From Phoronis australis (lineage: Eukaryota > Phoronida > Phoronidae): a stretch of DNA of 64,000 nt. This document shows, one piece after another, positions 36,001-48,000 of this stretch. The notes beneath the pieces were generated by a model that saw nothing but the letters and a program-made list of their open reading frames with translations, was not told the DNA's origin and made no database searches. Every line of letters begins with the position of its first letter. The stretch's first letter is position 1. Made by a program: the position numbers and the translations under genes. The stretch spans positions 4,267,087 to 4,331,086 of the forward strand of contig NMRA01000001.1 of the NCBI GenBank assembly GCA_002633005.1, written 5' to 3'.

Positions 36001-39000
36001 CCTAGTGGAAATTTTAGTTTTTTACGCTTACCTCTGTATTTTCGAAGGTTCTCAACAGATTTTTATGAAATTTGGCAAATAGCCATCTATTAGTGAGATG
36101 ATGCTATCCTCCCATTTTCAGATGGATTCGAGGTATTTTGCACTGTCTGGTGGTCATTTTTACTGTTTTTTAGTCTGTTTTTTGGTGTCCACCTTCTAGC
36201 AACCAAACCACTCTAAGGATAATTGTGAAAATTGGCCTGTCTGTTCTTAGTGTGAAGAGGACAGTTGACGATGATTTTCTAACGACTTCGACTGCTGTGG
36301 CGCCTCCTGGTAGCAGTTTTTTGTGCTCATAACTGTATCTCCTAAATCCACTGGAGGATCTTTATTACATTTAGCGAGTGTATTCATATGAAGTTATCAA
36401 TAGACTATATGACGACTTTCAGACGGATCCGACAAACGCTGTGCCCCCTATTGGCAATTTCATTTTTTTCGTTTTCCACTGTTTGAAGTTTCTTGACGAA
36501 TTTTATTAAATTTAATAGCTTTCTATTAAGAAACAATTACTTTTTTTCTTTTTCGGATGGATTTGACGTATTTTGCACCATCTAGTGGCTATTTTTATCA
36601 TACAAATTAACACCCCTAGAAGCACACTGTTTGTGGTTCATTCGTGGGTGCATTTCAATGCTCCTCGTAGCTATTTTTAAGTATTTTTGAGAGGCAAATG
36701 AAGCCGATATCATTCGACCCCAAAATCAAGGGATTGGGAGTCTTGTAACTTCCCCTCTTTTGATGCGCCCACATCTGGAGATGAATGTTAGCCCTAAATA
36801 CATTTAATATGGTTTTGTGTTTTGTTTAAATATGTCTACTTTAAATCAACAAGATTTTCACATATTTTTCTCTAACCATTTTGGCAATGTTTTGAACAAT
36901 AATGGAACCTGTTGGACATTGAAAAAGTGCTGTGTGTATATGAATCAGATCATCTCTTTCAAGACATCCTATCAGCTCTCACAAGGCATCCTATCAGCCA
37001 TCTCATGTTCACAGTAGAATCGCACCAATTTCAGACAAAAACAAAATTGGCAAAATTGGCATTTTTGTTTTTCAATGTTTTTCTATCAATATTGCGAATG
37101 CCCACAATAGCTGTGGTATATATCTTTAAAAGACTTCACATAGCGTTTATTTGGTGTCACTGATCTTTTAGGAACAAATAAAAGAATGTAATTTCACTTG
37201 TCTGTCATATTGTGTCCTTAATTGTTCGTATTTTGATGCTTTATTTGCTTTGGTCTTGCATATTATTGTAAGCTTGACACATGGCCACCACTCAGATTCT
37301 GTACTCTGATCATAGCCACAGGCGTCCTCAGCTTCTGATCGTCCCCAATACACTATATATAATACTTCAAGGTATGATACTCCCGACCAGAAATTCCACA
37401 GGTGCTTCACTTCAGCTGTCCATATCAAACACAAAACTCGATAAATTTACACAAAACAAGGTTTCAACAAACCATTAGCAATTGTTCTTTCTTCCAATCC
37501 CATTCACGATGTCTTGCTCCAGCGAGATCGCAACAAATTCGTGATCAAAGCACAAAATGTTACCAAAAATCCCACACATCGAGCCTCCTTGCACGGTTCG
37601 AGGTCAAGGACGGTACGACAATTGCTGATTTGTCACGGAATGTCACGACATTGATAACTCCACCCAAAGCCAGACCATTCGTAACCTTCCGTGATGAACC
37701 GGCAATTGCAGTACATCCGTAACTCATCGAATAATTCCGTACCGTCCTTGACCTCGAACCGTCCAAGGAGGCTCGATGTGTGGGCTTTTTAGGAAGATTT
37801 TTGTGCTTTGACCGCGAATTTCTTGCGAATTCGTTGGAGCAAGACACCGTAAATGGTATTGGGAGAAAGAACAATCCTTCATGGTTTGTTGAACCTCTAT
37901 TTTGTGTAAATTTATTGAGTTTTGTGTTTGCTATGGACAGCTGAAGTGAAGCACCTGTGGAATTTCTGGTCGGGAGTGTCATACCTTGTAGTATTATATA
38001 GTAGTGTATTGGGGATGATCAGAAGCTGAGGACGCCTGTGATCATAGCATGACTAGACAGTATAGTGTATCATAAGATGCTGGCCTTGTCATATGTTAGT
38101 CTGTGACATCATCAGCATGTGACTTTCTCACTTAAAAAGGCGGATCTGCCAGCGGCAGATTAAATGTCATACAAGTGTTCTGATGTGAAAAATTTCAGTC
38201 AGTGCGTGTGCCATCTAACTTCTGATTACCTCTGGTCTGACGTTCTAGATCCAAGTCTGAGTTGAACCGCATCACCGCGGAACAGCGTCGTAAGCAAGAG
38301 ACTAATAATGCCAAAGATCTGGCCAGAACACTGCCCTTCCCTGAAGATGTCACTGATAAGCTGCACCGGGCGTCAGTGTATAGACTGGCCATCAGTTACC
38401 TACAGATGAGAGATAAGATGAAGGAGGCAGAGAAAGTGTACCAGAGCAAGCCCTTGAACAGAGGTGAGGCATCTGTAGTGAAGTTGGTAATGGTGTAATT
38501 ATTGATGCTATGCGTGTGTAGCCTTTAGCACGAGATGGGTGTGCTGGTGGCATGTGTATGTAGGAATGTAGAACACGAGAGTGCATGCTGCTGTAGATCT
38601 TACTACTGTAACCTAGCAAAATGGCCCCCACTGAAGTGAGTGGCCATGACAGTGACATTGGAATGTTGAATTGTGGGTCAGAATTCATTAATTATAGGAC
38701 ATAATTCTCATTTTATGCATCACTGGCCTGGAAATTTGTGGGATCTGGGTCAAAAGCTCTGTGTAACCATGATGTAGGATCTGTTAAAATCGCTGATCAT
38801 GTGAGGTATCGGCATAGAACTCAATGGGTGGGGTCATCCGAACATTATCTGATATGTGACGGTCAGGTTGGTGAGGATGACATTGTCAAAAAGAAATAAC
38901 TGTTATTGTTTATCTATCATAAACTGGCTATAGATTTGTAAGTTGTCCCTTTCTTGTATTGAATGCAATCCTCTGTACTTCTTATTCTTGATGTCTCATA

Positions 39001-42000
39001 TTTCTGTTTTTCAGCGTTTCTGTTTTGCCACCACTCCCTGTTTTCCCAACTCTCCTAGTTTTCCATCCTCTCTGTTTACCTAACTATTCCCTGCTTTCCC
39101 ACCATTCTCTGTATTCCTAACTCCCCGTTTTCCCTCCATCCCATTTTCCCTCTCTCCCCGTTTTCCTAGCTTTCCCCGTTTTCCTAGCTTTCCCCGTTTT
39201 TCCAACTCTCCCAACTTTCCCACCTCACTCTGTTTTCCTGTTTCTAATGCATAACTCTTTTTAAAGTAACAATTGCAGATTATAAATCAGTGGTAACATT
39301 TATTTTCAGTGGAAGTATTCAACCATGATCAGCAAATTATACCATATCAAGGCAAACAAAAGTCTGATTTGGATGAAAACAACCTTATGCTGGACATTTT
39401 GAATGGGTTTGTGATCTATGTGTCAACTAGAGGCGTTGTATTGTATGTGTCAGAGAATGTCAGCCAACATCTTGGATTGGATCAGGTGAGTTGGCTTTGA
39501 AGGTGCTACACTGATGTTCAGCTGAAGAACAGCAAATCACTTGTACTCTGTCGTCTCACCATCTCACTCGCATTAGTATGCATTAAATATTATTTATGAA
39601 CTTATTAATGAAGTAAACTTTTAGAACTGACTTCAGGAATTATGTGAATTTATTAAATTTTCCACATCAGATGGAACCGTGCAGGTTTCCAGTTGGATCT
39701 GCATGAACATTTCCTCAAATGGTGCATATTTGTTTTTCTGATCCACAGAATTCATAATTATTTTGTTTCCTCGGGCTTTTATTTTGAAAACAGTAGTTTG
39801 CATTGCTGTATTTGTCTGGTAGCCGAGTCATACAAAATGAATCAGGGTAGATAGGGGCATTGACTTTTTCTGTGAGCGGTCAGATTTTGGTGTGGAGTAA
39901 GTAGTATTTTTTATTTGCACACGTGTACAAAATATCTGTGCATACGTATTTCATCATTTCTGCCCAGACTTCTAATTTTGAAGCATCTTGCATCTGTCCA
40001 CAATCTTTTTAAGGGATCCAACTACCGCCATGCCCTGTATTGGTACTGTAGAGTCTAGCTGCACTTCTGACCAAACATAAAGTTACTGTGGAATCATTTG
40101 AAAATGGATCACTGATTAAGATGGCCAACATATTTTATTAGGCTTTAACCCTTATCCTGCTGAGCCTCTATTCAGACTACTTTCCCTGTGTGCTGAGCTA
40201 AGTAGGTCACCACTACTGCTGTTCATTGGGCTGTTATGAAGGTCACTCAGATTAAATTAACATTTTTAAATTGGAAAAGTATTCTGCATGAAAGTTAATT
40301 TAATGGAGATTTTCACCATATGCATATCTTCATCATAGCCTTCATGTAAATAAACCTGTTAAATTTCAAAGTGGCCACCCTTTGTTTATTTGTTTTCGTA
40401 CATAATAACATTATAGCTGACACTCAAAAATCATTCATGGGTATTCATGAGACTTCCATGTTTTAATAATGCAGATTTACTGGCTGTGACGTCACATCTA
40501 CAAGCAAGAATGTACAGTTTATGTAACATGTCTCAACTTTTCACAGTAATTTATGACTGGTGCAGTTGCTTGCAGCAGTCTGTTTTGAAGTTCAATTTGG
40601 TGTGGAATAACTTGAAACATGGGTGGGGACACATAGCTATTCTACACTGTTTGCATCGATATTCAGTCTGGTGTCGCTTCACTTTCCGATTTGAACATAC
40701 GGCACAATCAGGGAATGACTGGCGACCACTACTCGTTTTTGTCGGATTGATTTCGATGAAGTGACGTTCGGTCAGACGGCTCGGAACATTCCGAATTGGG
40801 CGAAGCACTGCACGATTTCGACTGTAATTGGCCAATAACCCTTTCACCACATTTAACCGGAACCGTTGAGGTGTTGTATGGCTCGCATTCACTTCACGGA
40901 AGATTATTAATGCGTTATCGAGAGACACTTCTTGCAAAGCTATGTAGGCCTTCTTCCACCACTTTACAGCTCTGTGTAAAGTTAAAAAATACCACATATG
41001 CTGGTCAGCAATGTCGACGTCCATGTATTTGGTGTACAGTTCTATTGCACACGGTTTGATGACCTCTCTGTGATTCTCAGGTGCATTGCGGGCACGCACA
41101 CGTTTCATAAACGTACTGTCGTCATGTACTGTAGATAAAACACTTACAGTACGCTTGTCCTTCCAGACAACAAACATCTTTTCACCATGGTGAACAACTG
41201 TCGCCGGATCATCTTTTTTGATGGTTCGCTGTGCTTGCTTCACAGCATCCGGCACACCCTGGTGGTTGACACTAAAACTGCCACAGGCACCACAACCCTG
41301 ACGCGCTAGCTCATCAAACAACACTGGCGACGCGAAGCGATTATCCATGTAAACATGGTGACCCAATCCGTACAATGGTCGACAAATGTCAGTGACAACT
41401 CCATACATCACTCTGTGCTCGGGACGTTGAACACCTTGTTTTCCAGCATATAAGTCCCAGTTCCACGTGTATCTAGTTCTAGCGTCTGCAAGCACCCAGG
41501 TATTGAGACCCCATCTGTGGGGTTTGTTCTGACAGCACTGTACCATATATGACCGGCCCTTGAAAGGTATGATACTTTCATCTACGGACACTTCGCGGCC
41601 AGGATGAAATGCCCCTTGCCATGCTGGTATTACAATATTCATAAGCGACCTCACCTTAAAAATGCGGTCGTACTGAGGGTGGTCTCGCGGCAGCATTTCA
41701 TTGTTGTCTACAAGGTGAAAAAATTGCAGGATCAACAGGAAGCGATCTCGAGACATGACGTTCCTGAAACCGGACATCTCCAGGAAACCATCTGTAGTCC
41801 AGTATTGTTCGTAATTTGCACGGCGGTCAATTCCCATGAGAATTAAAATGGCAACAAATGCCCTCATCTCCACGGCATCAACTTCCACCCACCTTTTCAC
41901 CCTTGAGTACGTTCTGAGTACCTCAACACCACCCAGCTGCTCAATATACTGACGAGCATACCTGTTCGTTTCATTGGTCATTATTATAAACAATTCGTCT

Positions 42001-45000
42001 GTGAAAATGTCACAAAAAATATCTAATTCTGAATGAGTTCCATCGTGTTTCAGAGGCCCTGTGTTATGCGTGAAGGGCATGAGCCAAGCATCATCGTAGG
42101 CCCCTCCAAGTTCAGATTCAGGGATCGGTAACTTGTTCAGAATTGCACCGAGATCCGAGTTGATAGAATCTGCATTACTTGTGACTGTTGTGTTGGCTTC
42201 CCCGTCACAGTCACCGTCACTTTCGAGTGCCAATTCTAGCTCGTTTTCACTGTCTGAGTCCATAAAAACCTCTTCATAGAACTGCTCCACAGTCATCCTG
42301 TTACGTCTGGCTTCAGCCATAATGAAACTGTGACTACGCTTAAAAATAAAACTGCCAATATCTCACTAACCACTTATCACAGCCATGTGTATTGTAGAGG
42401 AAACTGAACTGTGGAATGCGCATGCTCACATATCTAAACAACATCTAGGGCTCTGAATGAAAACCACAAGTGTCCAGGGGTGAGTGCACTCACCTAATAG
42501 TCTCAGCTGCAGCTTATCGTAGTCAATTATTGAGTGCACCCATCCAGCAGTAATAGGATAACTGGCAAGTCGGCTGACCTCGCCTGGAGCAGGATTAGGG
42601 TTAAAGGCCATTGCACATGTTTGTTTAATGCAAAAATAATACCACTATCCGGGAACATAATATTGATAGTCTGGGGAACGCCTGGGGTCATCGTCATAGC
42701 TCATGTATGAACTTAAGTTCAATATCATCAAAAGAATTTGTTTACATAAGCCAATATTTTTCATTCTTCGGATTTGGTACACTACGGTAAAGTCGCGCGA
42801 TTTTCGGGAGGCCCACCATTTTGGGACAAGAATAAATATTTCCGAAATGAGTTTTTCATAGTCCGAAATTTGTACAAGGTGCAAAAACTGCTTTTCAGTG
42901 ATTCTCGAATTTCGGACAATGTCCTAAACATCGGATTTCTGTCCCGCGACTTTCGGACAAGGAAAATTTTAGAAACGCTAATTTCGGAACGACGCAACTC
43001 TCCTGTCTCTAAAGCGTTCAATGGATTATTACTAGCTCTATAAGGCTTGAATCCGAGAATCGGTATAACGGGCTCTGTAATTTTTACCTTGTCTTGACGA
43101 TGTCACGACCGTTACTCGATTGTCTTACGTTTAGCTTGTGTTTGACGCTTTATCTATGAAAAGCATCTCCGAGTCTCGCTTGATGAAAATTTCTGATGAA
43201 AATACAAATGGGAATTACACCGAAAGCTGTTGTTGCGTCACAATAATATGTGCTCTGGTTTAATTACACAGTGCTGTTCGACTTCCGACTGTGACATTGT
43301 ACTTGCACGTCTGACATCAACTTGCGTGTTTACGAAACTTTTTTTAAAACGTCCTGGCCTTTGCAAATGCCCTTATCAGTGGCTAAAATCTCCCGACGAC
43401 GTGTCCGGATTTTATCCTTGACTCCTTGACGCGATGAGTATTTATTTGAATCAGATTTGGTAGTCGTTGCTTCTTGTGGTCCTAGGGGTAGGCTAACTAG
43501 AATATAGGACCTGAAGTCCAATGCAACGGGCCTGAAAGCTGCTTGGTTTTTCCGACCCGGAGGTCCATATTTACTTTCCACAGGACCTTGTCTTCTTGTC
43601 CATATCACCGCCTTCAGTTGATAGTTTTGAGACAAAAAAGAAACGTGATCTTAAACTACAACCACGTTTTTTGTATTACCTAAGATTGTTATAGGATCAT
43701 TTCAACTGTAAGTGTATTCATTTGTGTTTGATTCGAAAGAGATGACTATTGCATTGCTAATTATTATTGTTCTATTTTTACCCGAGAGTGATGCCTTACT
43801 TGCTGCAAGGGTAAATAATTTTGGGAAGTATTACCTGCGATATCCGTATATAAGTTCGGGAAACCAAAGGTCGGATGTAAAAATACAATGCCGAATACAC
43901 GAACACAGTATAAAATATGTAGCTCGCCCTAAATATATCTTAGTGAGAATAGCATTATTTTTAGATTTCAAACATGCATTTTTATTCTCAGATATGGCAT
44001 CCCAGGTATATTTTTGGAAAAAAATAAGATACGCAAACAGGGCATATATTCTTCTGGACTTATATACGGAAATCTGCGGTGGATCTTCTTAAACCTGTAA
44101 ACCATTAAAATTTCATTGAGACAGTTTTGTTCTACTAACATGTTCAACTAACATTCCGTTCATGCAAGTCGGTCTATACGTTCGCGTTTAAGGAGTTATT
44201 GCAACAGGTAAGTGTTGTTTTGATTTTTGTTTGGTGTTTCCATATTTTATTTTGTTATGTATTTTCGTCTTCAGATAGTCACTGTTATTCTTCAACAACA
44301 TTTCTGTACTTGTAATGAGACTTCAGTAAATTCGCGACACTGTTCATACTTTAGATTTTAGCAGAAGTGTGTGACGTCCATCAGCAGAGACCTGTAGGAA
44401 GAACTATAGGAACCATTGTTCGTAACTGTAGCGAATATATGACGCAATGAAATGAAAACGGTCGACATAGAGGGAATGTAATTGGTTAAGTACGTATAAT
44501 TATATTAAGGAAGAAGTGGAAAATTAAGTATATTAAATAGTAGACCGATTATTGAATTCAGTGCCTGGTTTACGTCCTTCACGAGTTCACGCTGTCCCAA
44601 TGTTTTCGTTTTTCTTTTCAGGTCGTTACTCAAGTCGATTCTTCTAATAGTCGTGATCTGCCGGGGAGCCTATTGTATCAACATGCGCAACCACGGTCTT
44701 GTCAGGGGGGGTGGGGGTGCACCTAGACGACACCCGTAGAATTAGCGGCACAAAATCGACATTNNNNNNNNNNNGGGGGGAGGGGTAGGGGCGAAAATTA
44801 GTTGTGACTGAGGGAGAGCTGCGCTAAATTGGTAACGTCCGTGGACGGCGTTCATCTGGTGATGATGAGAAGAAACGACCCTGTTATCTTCCACCCAGAT
44901 TATTAGAAAATGTTAACGAGTATCAGTTTCATTTCATCCACAAACAGATTTCACAAGAGTTTTCACTGTCAGCAGATAAGCCTGTGGTTAAAAACGTAAG

Positions 45001-48000
45001 CGAACTCAGATGTGTTAGGTCACCTCAGTTGCATGAAAACGCGCCAGTGTATCACTGAGTTAACATTGGGCGTTTCAAAGGCTGTGGATGATAAAGGTTT
45101 TAATTATAAAAAACGGTTGGGTGAATTTGATGTTGGTTGCATTTGAAATTGCATTCGCTTTCTAGACCGCGCCCTTCTATATACAATATGTTAGTTAATC
45201 ATGTCTTCCGCCGCGCAGCACTTTACCACTCGACACATTCCCATCGTTTGCAGTAGGCGTAAACATGTAGAACGACAGTGGTCCCAAGTCCGATGCGCTT
45301 CTTCAACAATTCAGATGACTACCAGAGCGACGAATGGGGATCACGAGTGGATGAGAAACTACTCATTTTACTATCACGATTGTCTTAGCAATCCATTTTG
45401 GATAATTGTTCATTCGACGTTTTCATGTTGAAACTGAGCTTTCAGTTAATATGGAAATAAAGGTGTCAGAGTTAACTTGCGTTTCGGTTTGTAAACAGCA
45501 GACGTATGGAAGCGTTTATAAATATAATATATACCAAGGACTACACTCCTTGTATATACTCTGTTCTCATCATTGTTTATCACTTTCTTCGTTACACTCG
45601 TCCAACATCCAACTGTAACGTTTAACGCAAAATTCGTTAAAATTGAAAAAGCGCATGTTTAATGGTCGGGAACCCTCTGTGTGTCGAATACGCAAGCCCA
45701 GCTTTTGATTAGGAAAGCACATTGAAAAAAAAAAACGATTATCGGGGCGCTCTTTGTGCGTTGACAACACAAACTCGACATTTTTTATTGAGAAAACGCA
45801 TTTTTACAAAAGAGAATCGGTTGTCTGGAACGTTTCATGTGCGTCAACGCAAACCAGACCCACTCATTGGAAAGCCCATGTTTGTCACCAGGAACACTTT
45901 TTTCACAACGCAGCCCGATATTTCAAGTGAGATAGCACATTTTTGAAAAAACCCGTCTCTTGCCGAGAACGGTTTTTGAGCATCGGCAATGCAAGCCCAT
46001 TATTTCATATTGAGAAAGCGCATTTTTGAAAAGAAGAACCAACACTGGTCAGGAACGTTCTTTGTGGTCGACAAGGCACATTTCTTATTGGGAAATTCCG
46101 TTTTTCAAAAATTAATCGCGCAAACCGTTTCAGTCTCTTTGACCAGCAATTATACTGCTATTAAATGACCGAGTCAGCCGAGCCGGCAATGTTGATACTG
46201 CGACCACTCATCAAAATAATGTACACCCACGAAATTCGGACACAACCGGAAACCCAAATTTGGACGTCCACCAAATTCGGACACCACAAAAATGATGTTT
46301 CGCGAGATTCGTCCACCAATTATTTTTTCTATTGGAATTTATTTTTAGTGTCCAAAAATCGCGCGACTTTACTGTAGCACTGATAAGAATTTGTTTACAT
46401 TGCACTGAGCACTACCAGTCCCAAAAAGTATGATTGTGTTTCTGCAATTCACGAAAAAAATCCTGGCCCAATGCAAGTTGGTAACATTTAAGAGGGGTGT
46501 ATACACTGGTCAAATCTGTAGGTTCCTATCTAAAATAATTTAAAAAAGGGTTTAACTAGTTAGATATGACTCTGAAAGTGACAGAAATCAAAAAAAAACA
46601 AGTTTTTTATTTATTTTTTAATATTGCATTTTTTAATTTTCAAAAAATCCAATTTTGCCTCGATTTTTTTTTTCAAAACACTGGGATTATTATCAACTGT
46701 TTCCTTAGGCAATATTCCACTAATCCATACCAAAGATATGTACAAAAACATGATCTTGATTTTGTGGCATCTTTTGCATGTGAGTTGTAGCAATCACTCC
46801 ACCTTCTGTCATTTGGTCACTTTCCATCCAAAGTACAAATGTAGTCCATGTATCAAAAAAACCCTGGCACGCCATTGTACTAAGTTCAGTTATAGTGGAT
46901 GTCAAATTGCAAATTTCGTAAAAATAAACCCACAGCCCGAGAATCTTCCTGAAATCACGAGCCGTTTGGCATGACAACACACCCAATAACATTTTACTTT
47001 ACTTTATTTTCTTTTTTCCCTTAAAGTTTTTAAATGTCAGAATGTTTACAAGTTCCAGTGAATAGTAAACCCTGTTGTGAATGTCAGCAATTCTTAGGAT
47101 CCATTACCTGTTCATGTTTGCACAAACGCACAAAAGCTTATCACCTGACCAAAACAAAAATACGCCGATTTCATTTTGGAGCCTCAATGAACCTATTGAC
47201 AAATGAAATTTGGTATAGCACTGTATCACACTTCCGCTGCATCATTACATTCTTCTGTGAAAAGAATGTTTTGTATACATTGACATGGATGCCATGGTCA
47301 TTGTAGATCAATGGAAATACTCATTACATCTTGACGTATGCATCATGGGCGGTGTAGATTGATGGAAATCCTCTGTCATATTGACATATTCACCGCGGGC
47401 ATTGCAAGTTGAATAGAATTTTCTGTACGTATTGTGAATGTTCAACGTCGGTGCTGTAGGTTGACTGGAATACATATGAGGTGTACTTCTGACCTTGTTC
47501 CTTTTGCCTTACAGATTGACATTATTGGCCATGAAACCAGCGAGTTCATTCACTCTGATGACCAGGGGGAGATAATGAAGCAGTTGCTGCTCAACAACAC
47601 AGATGACTCCAACATGGTGTTCGCTGCTTCTGGTACTCATGGTACGTCTAACTGGTCACACAAGACCATCAAGCTGACTTGTCATGGCACGTTATTTTAT
47701 GTGCCAAGCAAGACCTGTTCTTTCAAACTCAGGAATCACTTCCCGTCTAATTACGCAGTGCTGAGACCAAGTATAGAGTGGCAAGTGATCTAAATTAAGT
47801 TTTCTTCTTGGACAGAACTCGGGTTTTTGGCCATTTTAATTTAGTGGATCCCATTTGTTTCAGATGGTACCATGTCTCCTTGCACCCGACGGTTCTTCTA
47901 CGTACGAATGAAATGTTTCTACTTGAAGAAGGGAGTAAAGTCCAAGCAACCTGGTTATATGGTAATGGAGCTTCATTTGAGTCCTACACATTATTTTTAC

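Larger units (their letters stand above)
27095..37307. other. First large intron of the bHLH-PAS gene
   Basis: No exon recognised. Apart from the MITE pair and the repeat-family clusters at 28,150-28,480 and 35,860-36,620, a ~80-bp duplication is seen at 33,438-33,550. A gap of 36 N sits at 28,604-28,639 between C-runs. Confidence 0.5.
42785..46374. mobile_element. 3.6-kb TIR element, Tc1/mariner-pogo-like ends, no transposase recognised
   Basis: Ends CGGTAAAGTCGCGCGATTTT and, inverted at the right, CAGTAAAGTCGCGCGATTTT, each next to a TA that could be the target duplication. Both sub-terminal regions contain several copies of TTCGGAC. The inside holds a small N gap and a degenerate ~90-bp tandem array, but no recognisable transposase. 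Probably non-autonomous, or its gene is decayed. Confidence 0.65.

Noticed and set aside
37402-37982. ORFs of 106 and 140 codons on opposite strands
   Set aside because: Both lie in the arms of the foldback element and mirror each other; not a gene.
47642-47793. Extension of PAS-A exon 5 past 47,641 ([16 protein letters not shown]...)
   Set aside because: GTACGT at 47,642 is a good donor, and joining to 47,864 in phase 1 gives the conserved [10 protein letters not shown] strand; the read-through has no PAS similarity.
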